From Rhabdophis nuchalis (lineage: Eukaryota; Chordata; Lepidosauria; Squamata; Natricidae), in NCBI GenBank assembly GCA_039707465.1, contig CM077644.1:94717375-94781374 (forward strand): a stretch of DNA of 64,000 nt, given 5' to 3'. Both the position numbers and the translations under genes were made by a program. Positions 1-10,788 of this stretch are shown piece after piece. Within the stretch, counting starts at the first letter, position 1. Every line of letters starts with the position of its first letter. The notes under the pieces are model-generated. The model did no database searches, was not told the DNA's origin, and was given only the letters and a program-made list of their open reading frames with translations.

Positions 1-1190
1 CACCAAGCTGGTAGCAGACGTCACATTGCTGCTTCCAACCCCGTTAGTCTATGTTCTATGAATGAGGATGCCACCTGGATTAATAAGCACTTAAGTGGCA
101 GCTTCTAAATCAAGGTTGCACAAGACAATTTAGCCTTGCAACTGACCAAATATAAAAGATCTGTAACAAAAAAACCCAACCCAATGGAAATTCTCTGTCT
201 GGACTGAATGCTTGGGCCAGTTCTGGTTGCAAGAGTTAGAATGAATGAGTGAGAACGAAAGTGTGGGTGATAAACATTCTAATGCAATACAATATAGCCG
301 CACTTGGAATTCTATCTGCCTTTACCTTGCTAACAGATCTTAGCTGTTTCTCCAAATCCTGTCTAAGGAAAAGTTAGGAAAAGAATTGCTGCTGAGTGAT
401 GCATGTGTGTTTTCCTAAATAAATTTCCCTATTTATCAGAACTGTACAAGATGAGTTCTTTCCAGAGAAGCCAGTCACAGTTACACAGAATTATCAATCA
501 AGGAGAGTAGGATGAGTCTGAGTTTAGTAAACAAAAATATATCATTGTGGACATTAGACCATAAAGCCTCTCAAAGAAAGGAAAGAGATTGCACTTAAGT
601 GAGACTTATAAAACTACATGGTTGCTTAGAATTCAGTAGAAAAGTTCACTAAAGAAGTTTCAAGTTCCTAAGAAAAGTTCCCTAAAAGTTAAAAAAAATT
701 GAACCAATGGTATTATGAAGTACACTGTCTACTTATTACTTTGTGAAATCTGCTTACAATGATATCAATATGGATTTTGAACACTTAAGAAAAAAATTCA
801 GCTTCTGTTAAAATATTCATGACTGGGAGAGACATGGGGAACAAGGTCAGCCAATGAATAGGCATAGCAACTAAGTCAGCCAATGGGAGCTTAAACAGAT
901 CTGAGTCTGTGTAGAGAATTGAAATAGAAACTTAAGCAGTCTGCTGCTCTGAGAAGTAAGAAAGCAGTCTGGCTGGGCTTCTCTGCTGAAATGTAACTCT
1001 CCTGCCTTGTGTTTACTTGGAAGAGCCACCTGCTGGTATTGTACATTTATTCATCTATTCTTAGGTACATAAAGAAGTTAATGAATCCTGATGCATCAGT
1101 TATTTGTCTGTGCTTCTGGATTTGAATTTATGCAACAAACTCGGACAGGTTCTTATTGACTCAGGTGAGATTTCTCAATCCTTCCAGGTC
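1..1190. other. No gene recognised; LTR-like motifs near 840-1140
   Basis: I see no convincing coding region or named repeat in the first 0.8 kb. From about 840 to 1140 the sequence has two CCAAT-type motifs in near-repeated context (about 850-890) and a mixed-composition segment that reads like the U3/R part of an old LTR. No paired TG...CA ends or target duplication could be defined, so this is only a suspicion. Confidence 0.3.
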
Positions 1191-1539
1191 ATGAAAGAGG
1201 ACTGGAAAAGATAAGAAGAATTTTGCATGGGTAAGCCCGGTGAAGCAAACGAATGATCTGGTTTCTGGAATCACAGTCTGAGTTACCTGGATAATAAACT
1301 GATGCCATGGGCTGACTTGCACTTTACAAGAATAAAAATGTGTTGGGTCAAAATATGGTGACCTTGATGAGGAAAGCCTTCAACTAAATCCCATGGAGTT
1401 TGGAGAAGAAAAAGAGTTCATATGAAGACTTGTAGCTATTTTTTTTAAAAAAATGGACCTATTCAATTATTCAGTAAAAATTCATAAAGAATATTAGTTC
1501 ATAAAGCTCATGGCTTAATGATGCCCATCATATGGGAAA

Positions 1540-2180
1540 TGTTTAAGATAAGCTTGTAATCTTAATAGCAGAAAATAAATATGATTTAATAGACATAATA
1601 GAGGCCTGGTGGAATGACTAAAAAGGTAAGGTAAAGGTTCCCCTCACACATATGTGCTGGTCGTTCCTAACTCTAGGGGACAGTACTCATCTCTGTTTCA
1701 AAGCCAAAGAGCCAGTGCTGTCCGAAGATGTCTCCATGGTCATGCATGACTAAACACCAAAGGCACACGGAACACTGTTACCTTCATACCAAAGTTGGTC
1801 TCTATTTTTCTACCTGCATTTTTGCATGCTTTGGAACTGCTAGGTTGGCAGAAGCTGGGACAAGTAAGGGGAGCTCACTCTGTTATGCAGCACTAGGGAT
1901 TCAAACTGTTGACCTTTCAATCAACAAGCTCTTAGCTGCTGAGCCACCACCCACCTGGATAACTGAAGGATATGGCTTATTCAAAAGAAACAGAAGAACT
2001 TGAAAGACAAAAGGACCTGTACTACCTCTGTAGATAGCCAAGTGAATGAATTTGGTTGTAGAATGGCATCTGGGCAAAAAAGACTTTCAAAAAGGAAATA
2101 ATGGATCTTTCAAAGCAATATGAAACATTATGTTAATCTCTTGGGAGACAAACTTTGCTAAGCATGGACCTTCTAGGAAA
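1540..2180 (+). mobile_element. Decayed CR1 LINE fragment (endonuclease part)
   Basis: Short translated pieces on either side of the SINE at 1625-1955 resemble the CR1 endonuclease region. LIDIIEAWWND before it recalls the CR1 'ITETWWND' motif, and TEGYGLFKRNRR just after it recalls 'GYELFRRNR'. The two halves continue each other across the SINE, which suggests an old CR1 copy into which the SINE jumped. Stops and frameshifts are common. The assignment rests on short matches only. Confidence 0.4.
1625..1955 (-). mobile_element. Sauria-type tRNA-derived SINE
   Basis: Read on the minus strand this has a tRNA-like head (complement of the segment ending near 1955), a central part, and a tail that on the plus strand reads GGTAAGGTAAAGGTTCCCCT followed by the 'CACATATGTGCTGGTCG' and 'AACTCTAGGGG' motifs. 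That tail is the hallmark of Sauria SINEs, whose 3' end is known to be Bov-B related. A second copy lies at 61721-62941. This copy sits inside a decayed CR1. Confidence 0.85.
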
Positions 2181-2184
2181 GTCA

Positions 2185-2760
2185 TAGAATTTGTAAGGTT
2201 TAGAAAGTACCTTGGGGATCCTTTAGTCCAGGGCTAGCAAATTCACGGCCCGCAGGCCGGATGCATCACATGCTGGCCACACCCACATCCGGTTTAGCAA
2301 AGGGGAAAAAGTCATGATACGTCATGTGATGATGCCTTGATGGTACAAGTTTGACACCCCTCCTTTAGTCCAACCTGCTGCCTAAGTACAGGAATCCACT
2401 ACTATAGCATCCCAACACATGGCCTCTGTTTAAACTGTCCTGACCACTTCCCGAAGCTACTATTTCAATAGCTTACCATTAGGAAATTCTTCCTTGTCAT
2501 TTGAAACCATTATTTCTTGTTGTCTTGCAAAATAACACTGAACATATCAGCCACATCTTCTACAAGGCCGCTCTTTCAGGGCATTCAAATCTCCCTACAG
2601 GTTCCTCTTCTCGAGGCTAAACCTATCCAACACCTTCCCCAAGTTCCTTTTCACCTTGGCTATTGTTCTTTGGTTTGGTTAGTAAGTGTCCTTCCCACAA
2701 TGTGCCAAGAATTGGATGTAATATTCTAAGTATAGTCTGACTTGATGCAGCCTAGGATTA
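2185..2760 (-). mobile_element. Old CR1 LINE 3' part
   Basis: Read on the plus strand the segment starts with the complement of the usual CR1 3' terminus ('ACCTTGGGGATCCTTTAGTCC' type, compare the cleaner copy at 25190-25230) and continues with complement of CR1 C-terminal coding and 3'UTR sequence. It ends near a C-run at about 2767-2785. It is interrupted by a small MITE at 2230-2360. Strongly diverged, no usable reading frame. Confidence 0.55.
2230..2360. mobile_element. Short hAT-like MITE inserted in CR1
   Basis: The element starts AGGGCTAGCAAATTCACGGC and ends GTTTGACACCCC, a loose inverted terminal repeat. It is flanked by the direct repeat TCCTTTAGTCC at 2219-2229 and 2361-2371, so the duplication is at least the 8 bp expected for hAT elements. 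A related copy lies at 21434-21526 with its own 8-bp duplication. No coding potential. Confidence 0.65.
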
Positions 2761-2949
2761 TGTTTCCTCCTCCCCCCCCCCCCACCTCCCAACTACATCA
2801 TGCTCATATTCAGCTTGGGATACAGTGCTCATATAATTCTGGAATTCTTACCGAAACTTAAGCTGCTCATATTTGAATATCTATCCTGAATTTCAAAAAA
2901 GTGGTTTTGAATAAACTTAGTGCAATGATAAATCTGATTCCACAACAAG

Positions 2950-3990
2950 AAAAAAAAAACCTTGGAAAAAAATTGTTGGAAGTATAAAAAAAAACATCAG
3001 GCACCTTTTATATGTGGTGGACATGCAGTGAGGCAAAAGATATTGGAAAATGATTCAATCATGGTTGGAACAAATGGTGGGAGACCAAATATTGTTTAAG
3101 CCAGAGATTTTTCTCCTATGCATAATACCGGAGGGGTTTAAGAAAAATGTCCTCTATCTAATTATACATGTACTAACTGTGGCACGCATAACTTTTGCGC
3201 AACATTGGAAAAAAGAAAATACACCATCAGAGCTAGATATAATCAGAAGTTGGCCTGTGAGGAAGCTCATTCTTGAACTTAAAAATAAGGGGGAATCAGA
3301 ATATTTCAAAGTTTGGAACAGATTTTACGATTAGTATAAGACAAGGTGACAAGACTGGAACAAACTGTATATATTTTGATTGTGTTAGCAACTCTGGGTT
3401 CAGAACCAGTGTCAGAACTCTGGTTCCTTTACCAGTGTTAGCTAATGAATGCGGAATAGTGTAATTCACCGGACAGTAACGAGATACGTTGCTGTAAACC
3501 ACAAACAAACTCTAAAACAGTGATAGTAAGAAAATAAATAGTCTTTACTTTGTAGCAACTAAAATGCTTCTTCCGACTAACTTCTCAAACAATGATAACA
3601 GTCCTACATCAAACAAAGTTTATCTTACAGTGATGCAAACAAAACCTCCTTCTTCACAGTTCAGCTTCTCAAACGACAATCAGGTAACACAGGATCACAA
3701 GGAATCGAACAGGGATTCAAACAGGGAATGAGTTGCGTTCCTGAGCTTCCTTTATAGTAGAGCTGTATAATTACAGCCAATCAAATTATACTTAGTTCTT
3801 AAAGCTACATAATTCCTTAAGAACATAGGCTCATATATATTGTCAACCCAATATAAGGCTGAATATCCTAACAGATTGGATAGTTAATGGTTGAGACTGT
3901 ATAATGTGAAGGTATAGCTACTTCGACTCTGCGGTACTGCGTTGTTTTTAAATGTAAAAATAATAAAAATATATATTTAAAAATAACTTG
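2950..3990 (+). pseudogene. L1 LINE ORF2 C-terminal fragment and 3'UTR
   Basis: Around 2975-3335 the translation gives a broken L1 ORF2 C-terminus: a Cys-rich stretch (CWKYKKKHQ) followed by the WWTC-like motif near 3015-3030, then a helical region ending near 3333. This is the same C-terminal zinc-knuckle region seen more clearly at 9555-10124. The 3'UTR continues to an A-rich tail near 3960-3985 but is split by a solo LTR at 3383-3873. Several stops and frameshifts; clearly dead. Confidence 0.65.
3383..3873 (-). mobile_element. Solo LTR, 491 bp, with 5-bp duplication
   Basis: The segment begins TGTTAGCA and ends CCTAACA, giving the TG...CA inverted ends of an LTR. It is flanked by GATTG at 3378-3382 and GATTG at 3874-3878. 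On the minus strand a TATA-like CTATAAAG lies near 3755, in the position of a U3 promoter. No internal region remains, so it fits a solo LTR left by recombination. It split an older L1 3'UTR. The retroelement family is not recognised. Confidence 0.7.
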
Positions 3991-4202
3991 GAAAAAGAAT
4001 CCAAGAGGATTCCAAGGTGGCAGCCGCCACCTCCACCTTGGGTTTGGGAAAGCATTTGGCAAGCACTTCCCCACATTCTGAATAGCAAACTAATTAAGCA
4101 TGATCCCTATGAGTGACAGTAAGGTGGATATACACAATCTACTTGAATATCATGCTTAAAGCATATGATTGATTTATCAATGGTTCCTCATTAATTGGAA
4201 TT
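3991..4202. other. No feature recognised
   Basis: Ordinary mixed-composition DNA between the L1 tail and the next MITE. Nothing identifiable. Confidence 0.4.
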
Positions 4203-4453
4203 TACTTTCCCCCCAAAATAAGACAGAGCCTTCTTTTCTTTGACCCCCGAAATAAGCACTTGGCCTTATTTTTGGGGAGGTCTTACTATTTTTGAGGTGC
4301 AGGAGGTGACGAGCGTGGTCACCTCATGGCGGCTGCTGTGTTCCAATATTTTCAGGGAGGGCTTATTTCGGGGGGGGTTTATTTTCGCGTACGCGCTCAA
4401 AAGCCCTATTGGGCTTATCCAGGGAGGGCTTATTTTCAGGGAAACAGGGTATT
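4203..4453 (+). mobile_element. MITE with 'GAAATAAG' internal repeats
   Basis: Many copies of the word AAATAAGC/CTTATTT occur inside, and the ends (TTCCCCCCAAAATAAGAC left; CTTATTTTCAGGGAAACAGG right) are inverted versions of each other. The middle carries a GCAGGAGGTGACGAGCGTGG-type segment shared with the copy at 8573-8793 on the other strand. I recognise this as a common squamate dispersed element. No autonomous partner is visible. Confidence 0.6.
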
Positions 4454-4503
4454 AAGTGGGGGTGCCTCTAATTTCTAGCCCTGGGCATTTATATTCTTTA
4501 GGG

Positions 4504-4638
4504 CAGGGGTCCCCAACCTTTGCAACTTTAAGTCTGAAGGACTTCAGCTCCCAGACTTCTCCAGCCAGCTTTGCTGGCTGGAGAAGTCTGGGAGCTGAAG
4601 TCCTTCAGACTTAAAGTTGCAAAGGTTGGGGACCCCTG
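4504..4638. mobile_element. Palindromic hAT MITE, 8-bp duplication
   Basis: An almost perfect palindrome running from CAGGGGTCCCCAACC to its inverted copy GGTTGGGGACCCCTG, with a short spacer around GCCAGCTTTGCTGGC. The flanks are CTTTAGGG at 4496-4503 and 4639-4646, an exact 8-bp duplication as expected for hAT. The same family occurs at 11899, 26973, 32045 and 34208. Confidence 0.88.
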
Positions 4639-4659
4639 CTTTAGGGAAAAGGGAAATGA

Positions 4660-5455
4660 TGTTGATCAAGTCTGCAGATGAAGCAACACTAGTAAGATTG
4701 ATAACCCTGGAAAGAAAAAGTTTTAAAAGGATCTTGTAAAGTTAGAGAAACGTGCTGAAAATAACAGTTTAAATAAAATGTAATGGGAACAGATGTAAAA
4801 CCATACATTTAGGATATGAAAATCAAATTTGTGAACAAAAAAAAGAAGGAAAACCTGGCTTGCAACAGGCCTTGCATAAAAAAATACCTTGGATATTTTT
4901 CCACTTCCAACCTAACAGTGTGCAGTGTCCCTGCAAAAGAACAAGTGCAATTTTAAGTTACATGAATGGAGGCAAGCTTTCCAAATTAAGGATTCAGGTG
5001 AACTGGAGCAGGTTTAAGGAAGGGCAGTAAGGATGATTGGGGCAGTAGGAAGCAAATTCCGTAAGGATAAATTTAAGGAATTGGGTGTATTTAACCTTGA
5101 AAAGAGAAGAGCGAAAGGAGGTATGATCATTTTCTTCAAATACTAGAAAGGATGTAATAGACCAGTTCATTATCATTCCAGAGTGCAGAACAAAAGATAA
5201 TAGATTTAACCTACAGGAAAGCAGATTCAACTGGATATTACAAGAAAAACAATTCCTAATAGGAAGAGCAGTTCAGCGGTGTATCCAATTATCCCAGAAG
5301 TGGTAAGTTCTCATTCATTGGGTTTATTCAGCCAGATGCTAGACAGCCATCTGTCAGGGACACTTTAATTTGGATTCCTGTCCTGAGCAGGAGGTTAGAC
5401 CCTATGGCCTAATGGCCCTTTCCCACCATTTGAGTCTCTAAATGATTCTGTTGCC
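4660..5455 (+). mobile_element. Old CR1 LINE 3' part
   Basis: The sequence follows the plan of a CR1 C-terminal region on the plus strand: the 'GTCCTACATTTAGG' type motif near 4800, a stretch similar to 'AAAAGAACAAG...ATGGAGGCAAGC', and a terminal segment ('GCAGGAGGTTAGACC...ATGGCC' near 5388-5416) matching CR1 3' ends elsewhere in the window. Heavily mutated; no open frame. Confidence 0.6.
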
Positions 5456-5572
5456 ATATTCAGGAAAGGCAACCGTGGCTGCAATTCACTAAACCTGTCA
5501 GCTATGGGACAAAGGGAGACACAGTAGCCAAACTCAGCCGTGAGCTTTTAGTAGTCCATCCATCTCAAAAGG

Positions 5573-6151
5573 TGTGTGTGTGTGTGTGTGTGTGTGTTAG
5601 GTTTTTGAGCTGATAAATAAATATATTTATAAAATAAATAAAATATATAAATAAATAAAATAAATAATATATATATATATATACTTGTGTGTGTATTTTT
5701 TTTAATATGCGTGTTAGTTTTATGAGCTGATCAATAAATAAATCAGGGAGACTAGTATAGATCTATTTCGAGCTTTTTAGCTCTCATCATTACACAACGG
5801 AACTCATGGCTTTCTGTCTAGATGGTCTCTGGTGATGAGCCGAAAGGCAGAAGAGGAAAGCAGTATGCTTCCTCCCTTAATTGGGGCCCTAACAGGGTGT
5901 TGTGGAACAATTATATATACTTATCCTCCTGTCTTAGCTGATGCAATGAGAGAACCTGGCTGGCTTAATGGTCTAAGGCTCTTGCCTGACATGTAATACA
6001 GCCCCGGTTCGAATCCCAGTAAGGATATGGCTAGCTGATGAGAGCTAAAAAGCTCGAAATAGATCTATACTAGTCTCCCTGATTTATTTATTGATCAGCT
6101 CATAAAACTAATACACACACGCACGCGCACACGCACACACACACACACACA
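5573..6151. repeat. Fold-back repeat with tRNA-like core and TG/CA flanks
   Basis: Arms at about 5712-5789 and 6037-6112 are near-perfect inverted copies (TATGAGCTGATCAATAAATA left; its complement right). The outer edges are (TG)n at 5573-5597 and (CA)n at 6113-6150, themselves mirror images. The centre (5800-6030) carries a tRNA-like segment. Related blocks lie at 46310-49080. It could be a SINE captured between inverted copies, or a fold-back element of its own. Confidence 0.6.
5949..6027 (+). mobile_element. tRNA-like SINE head with A and B boxes
   Basis: An A-box-like TGGCTTAATGGTC near 5961 and an exact B-box GGTTCGAATCC at 6006-6016 are spaced as in a tRNA-derived pol III promoter. The acceptor stem does not pair well, so this is a SINE head, not a functional tRNA gene. 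The same core recurs at 46428-46507. Confidence 0.55.
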
Positions 6152-8374
6152 TTACACATCACAAAATAGATATAGAAACCTGGAAGGCAGAAAGAGTTTA
6201 ATTCATAAAGGCGAATGCACATATATATCCAAGTCTCTGTGACTTCTCGGCACTCTTTAAGTTCTCACTGGCTGATTCACAGCAGTGTAGAGAAGCTGTC
6301 TCAATTAAACCTTCATTTTATTTGATGTGATGTCAGTGATTCAACGTCTCTGATCAGGGTGTTTCATCTGTAATGTCTGTTTTCAACATGCACATCTGAG
6401 CATCACTTCACGCACTACCGAAGCTCAGTAGCATTTCCAATAGAGAAATTGGATTCCTTATGAACAATTTTTTTTTAGTAATTTACAAGGACGCGTAAAC
6501 CAAAAGTAAGATTCCTAATACCCTGTCGTCCCCCCCAAAATACATCCTATTCTCTAAACCCTGAAGGGATTTTATTTTATTTTTTATTTTGCATTTATTT
6601 TCATGCATGCAGAGCATTCAATAACAATTGATTTCAGTAGACATAATAAATCTAATCCTCTTGCTTCTGAGCTATTTCTTTTCAAAAGAAAAAGAGAAAG
6701 AAAAGATGGGTCAAACATCTAACTGAGGACAATCTTCAAATAGTTTAACCTTTCTGAATTGGAGAGAATAGAGAAGATCAAATTTAGTGCCCCCTTTTTC
6801 AAAGGTGAGGAGGTCACATCTTAAATGATCAAGGAAAATGGAAATAAAAAGCAATGGTTTTTATCACCACAGGCCTATACCTAGTAGAGTACTCCATTTT
6901 CATTCTACACTGCATGTTTGAAACCTTCCCCTCCCTACCCTTCTATTAAATGGCCTTGCACTGTTTGCAAAATGTGACAACTTGCAGGCGGGGAAAAAGT
7001 AAATACCAGCAAGTGCAAAAGGGAACAGGAATGTACGGTATTTTAAGTTATGACAAGCCCCACCCACAGTGACATCACTGTGCAAGCTCTTCCTTTACAT
7101 GCCTGGGTCATAAGGCTGTAGGGAGGGAAGGGCTTGCATAATGAAGTCACTGCACAGGCTCAGACCAGCTGGCCCTTCTGGCTGGTGTTTGACTGACAGG
7201 TGCCAATTCTGCTGCTATTTGCCAATTCTGCTTCTTAAAGGCAAAACTAATTAAATGAAAACACTTTTTTCCCTCCCCTGACTTCTGCTTAGATTTTTTT
7301 TTTTAATGGAAATCAAGTTACACAGATTGCTTTTCCTGGCTAAAGTGCAGGCACACCTGTGAAGGCCTAAGATTTGCAATTTAGTGATAATAACTGACTT
7401 TTAAAAGTAAAAACTGGATTACTGAGGGAGATGGAGGGAATAACCCTTTTCCCATCAATAAGGGAAGTTAGCAGGTGGCATGGGCAGAAGAGGGAGGGGG
7501 GGGACATTTCTATATTTTAAAAGCAAACCCTTGGTTCTTTGGACCAGAGAAAAGCTGAATTTATCCGGTGGGGGTTTTCCCCCCCCCACCCTATTCTCTA
7601 CTCCCCACCCGTTTTATAAAAACGCTTCATATATTGATTTGCCCTGAGATAATGTATCACAATGAATTGCAGCTGCCAATTTCCCCCCCCCCCCCCCAAA
7701 TTGTGCTGTTTCTCTAGAGGAAAAACAAAATAAGAAAAATAAGCAATTTCTAGTATCTAGCGAGGGATGGCTGGTGGAAAAGAAATACAAAAGGGGGGAA
7801 AGCTTTTAAAGCTTTAAAGATACGGCAACCTGCAAAAAGCTTTTTTTTTTTAGAGGGGGGGGTGGGGGCAAAGTCTTTCTTTCTTTCCCCGATTTTGTCT
7901 AAGTAGATGAAAGCTAGATGGAGAGGAAGAAATTCCAGATGGAATATACCACTCACAGTTCTCAAAAGACTCAACAGCCCCTGAACAAAATGATCCCTTA
8001 ATGGTTGGAAGTGGCAAGTGGAGACTTAATATCCATTCCTCCTGATAAAATTTCTAGGCATGTTATTGCTAGATAACAAAACTGAAAGCAGACTATTTTT
8101 ATCTTCCGCCCTCCTCCTCCTCCTCCTCCCCAACAAATACATTACTTTTTGGGTGCTTCGTCGTATAGTCATATATTAGAATTTTCAAGTGCCTCGGAAA
8201 AGCATAGACCGCTATTTGGGAGCTCTCCAAAGACAAATACAGACCCGTTCCTAAGCTGGCTGCCTCATAAGGAAGTTTACCTGTTCAGTGAGGTGTCACA
8301 GCTTTGTGACAGTGCTCAAAATGACAGGCACAGGCTGGCAATCAACAATTTTGAGTTGTGCAGCAGTTACCTAT
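6152..8374. other. Mostly unassigned, with homopolymer runs
   Basis: No coding region found. A short piece at about 6519-6560 (TACCCTGTCG...CCAAAATACATCC) looks like the end of the MITE family at 4203. C-runs occur near 7581-7590 and 7682-7697, a T-run near 7840, and a (TCC)n near 8108-8127. The rest is ordinary unique-looking DNA. Confidence 0.4.
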
Positions 8375-8505
8375 TATCTCAGGTCAACCCACCTCACAGG
8401 GTTGTTGTTGAGGGAAAAATAGAAGGAGGAAGTGTTGGGTATATTTGCCATTTTGAGTTATTTGTAAAAATAATAAAGGCGGGATACAAATAAATGAATA
8501 AAGTT
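8375..8505 (+). mobile_element. L2/MIR-like 3' tail
   Basis: The words ACCCACCTCACAGGGTTGTT and, further on, AATAAAGGCGGGATACAAATA match the tail layout of L2-related LINEs and MIR-like SINEs of amniotes. No coding part is attached. Assigned from motif memory only. Confidence 0.45.
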
Positions 8506-8572
8506 ACTTTTTTTCGAGTTTTCCGTTCCATGCTCACAAGTATTTCTTACTTCACAGAAGGGGCCAGGTGTT

Positions 8573-8793
8573 TACCCTGCTTTCCTGAAAATAAGACCTC
8601 CCCGGATAATAAGCACAATTGGGCTTTTGAGTGCATGCGCTAAAATAAGCCCTTCCCCAAAAATAAGCCCTCCTGAAAATATTGCAACACAGCAGCAGCC
8701 ATGAGGTGACCACATTCTCCACCTCCTGCACCTCAAAAATAACAAGACCTCCCCGAAAATAAGGCCAAGGTCGAAAGAAAATAAAACCCTGTA
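8573..8793 (-). mobile_element. MITE with 'GAAATAAG' repeats, minus copy
   Basis: Starts TACCCTGCTTTCCTGAAAA and ends ATAAAACCCTGTA. Its middle is the complement of that in the 4203-4453 copy (CATGAGGTGACCACATTCTCC against the GAGGTG...GGTCACCTCATGG of the first). Overlapping short reading frames on the minus strand are by-products of the repeat. Confidence 0.6.
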
Positions 8794-8849
8794 AGCAACT
8801 CCTTTCCACAAAACAAATAAATCCACATCAAAGGAAACCATTCTCTGAT

Positions 8850-9375
8850 TACAATACGTCCTCAACCTACAACCACAATTAAGCCCCAAATTTTTGCTGC
8901 TAAGTGGGACAATTGTTAAGTGTGTTTTGCCTCATTTTATGACCTTTTTTGCCAACATTGTTAAGTGAATCATTGCAGTTTTTAAGTTAGTAACAATATT
9001 GTTAGGCGAATCTGACTTTCCCGTTGACTTTGCTTGTCAAAAGGTCGTGAAAGTTGATCACATGACCCCGGGTCACCGCAACCGTTATAAATATGAATCA
9101 GTTGCCAAGCATTCAAATGTCGATCACGTGATCATGGGAATGCTGCAATGGACATATGTGTGAAATATGGTCATAAGTCGCTTTTTTTCAGGGCTGTTAT
9201 AACTTTGAATGGTCACTAAATGAACTGCTGTAAGTCTAGGACAGGGGTCTGCAAAGTCGGCTCTTTTAAGACTGGTGGACTTCAACTCCCATGATGGCTG
9301 GGGAATTCTGGGAGTTGAAGTCCACCAGTCTTAAAAGAGCCGACTTTGCAGACCCCTGGTCTAGGACTATCTGTA
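8850..9375 (+). mobile_element. Tc1/mariner-type MITE (AGTCCTC...TACGAC family)
   Basis: Left end TACAATACGTCCTCAACC, right end GGACTATCTGTA: inverted ends each bordered by TA, the duplication used by Tc1/mariner elements. The interior has alternating GTTAAGTGAATC-type words and GATCACATGACC. This family is the commonest in the window (also 24274, 30666, 38968, 54754, 55638, with a fragment at 13079). This copy holds a hAT MITE at 9242-9358. No transposase. Confidence 0.75.
9242..9358. mobile_element. Palindromic hAT MITE nested in a MITE
   Basis: CAGGGGTCTGCAAAGTCGGC at the left and its inverted copy GCCGACTTTGCAGACCCCTG at the right. Exact 8-bp duplication GTCTAGGA at 9234-9241 and 9359-9366. 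Ends resemble the 4504 family but the interior (GGACTTCAACTCCCATGATG) differs, so it is a sister family. Confidence 0.88.
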
Positions 9376-9554
9376 TTGAGAAACTACAGACTGTTATACA
9401 TAAGATGTGCCATAGAAATCTGCCCACAGCAATAGTTAATGTTTCATTTTTTTTCTAATTTCTCATTGTATTTGCAATCCTATCTGTTTTGGATGTGGCA
9501 GAATAATGAAATATAAACATGATCTCATGGGTGTAATAACTAACCTCCACTTTA

Positions 9555-10124
9555 ATGTTTAGCTGGGGAAGAAATTTTGGCCATAATATAGAGTTAGAAA
9601 AATGGGATAAACTATGGGAAAGAAATTATAAATTTACAACGGCAGTAGATTACAAAGAAAACCTCTATAAAATGTTTAATAGATGGCATTTGCCTCCAGA
9701 AAGATTGGCCAAAATGTACCCAAATTTATCCTCCAAATGTTGGAGATGCAGCCACAAGCCTGGAACATTCTATCATATGTGGTGGACATGCCCCATCACA
9801 AGGAAGTACTGGTGCAAAATTTGGAAATGGTTGGAAGAAATTACTGAGCGAAAAATAGAACTCAAACTAGAAGCATTCTTATTAGGACTACTAGACCTAA
9901 AAATGGATAAACAATCTCAATACATAATCATACACATACTCACTGCAGCCAGAATTGCTTTTGCACAAAATTAGAAAAAAATCAATACGCCCACAGATGA
10001 AACTATAATCAGGAAAATACTTGAATGTGCAGAAATGGATAAAATGAAAATAGAGCTAAAAGAAAGAGAAGAATCGGACTTCTATAAAATATGGAATAAA
10101 ATGTATGTGGTTAGAAATTAGAAG
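9555..10124 (+). pseudogene. L1 ORF2 C-terminus (reverse transcriptase tail)
   Basis: The frame reads as the end of an L1 ORF2 protein. Residues near 55-75 carry a Cys-His pattern (CWRC, then H, then C: C-x2-C-x8-H-x4-C) with the flanking HMWWTCP motif typical of the L1 C-terminal domain; later ARIAFAQ is another conserved L1 block. One in-frame TAG at 9972-9974 interrupts it; reading resumes in the same frame to a stop near 10122. The start of the frame is only the truncation point. Apart from the one stop it is well preserved, so the insertion is not very old. Confidence 0.8.
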
Positions 10125-10393
10125 CCAAAACAGAAAATAGAGAATATAAATATATGATGATACAAATAATTAATATTATTATAAGTGTTAATTCTACATT
10201 TGTTATATTATAGGACAAGGTTAAAGTAATAGGAAAGCAATGCAGAATGGAGAGCTAAGCAGGAAAGCCGATACAGAAGGCTGTAAAATTGCTGTATATT
10301 GTTATGTATGTTTTGAGTTTTGTTTTTTCTTGTTGTGTCTTTTTTACTGTTTTTAAAGATTAAAACATTCAATAAAAATATTTTTTTAAAAAA
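9555..10393 (+). mobile_element. 5'-truncated L1 insertion with 19-bp duplication
   Basis: Flanked by ATAACTAACCTCCACTTTA (9536-9554) and ATAACTCGCCTCCACTTTA (10394-10412), identical at 17 of 19 positions. The element ends with AATAAAAATA and an A/T-rich tail near 10370-10393. Truncation at the 5' end, tail at the 3' end and a long duplication are the signature of L1 target-primed insertion. Confidence 0.85.
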
Positions 10394-10412
10394 ATAACTC
10401 GCCTCCACTTTA

Positions 10413-10788
10413 AAGCACATTTCCAACTTCAAAACTGTCTTCTGGGGCCACAAACATACATAGCACATGCTCCTTTTTCTTTTCTGTCTGCTGTTCCTAT
10501 TTCCGAATCACTGAGAGGAAATTCACTGGAACCTCATTGATTTCTTTGCCAGCTCTTTTGAGAGAAATTATCTCCCATTGATAGCTAGAGTTTGCACATT
10601 CATAAAGAAAATATTGCAAAATCAATGGGTGCTGAAAGCATCCCGAAATATCAGCATGTGACCATGTGAAAATATAAACTTGGGACTTAAAAAAAAAAAT
10701 ATTGGGTTCTCTTTTATAGGCGTAGCATACCAAAGAGCTGCAAATGGCGGAACCAAGGATGAGCATGTTCAGTTAGTGGTTCAATCTT
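10413..10788. other. No feature recognised
   Basis: Unique-looking A/T-rich DNA with an A-run near 10690. Nothing identifiable. Confidence 0.4.

Noticed and set aside
4504..4638. Hairpin as a microRNA precursor or terminator
   Set aside because: The same palindrome occurs at several sites, each with its own 8-bp duplication, so it is a MITE.
5949..6027. tRNA gene
   Set aside because: A- and B-boxes are present but the stems do not pair, and it belongs to a dispersed repeat.
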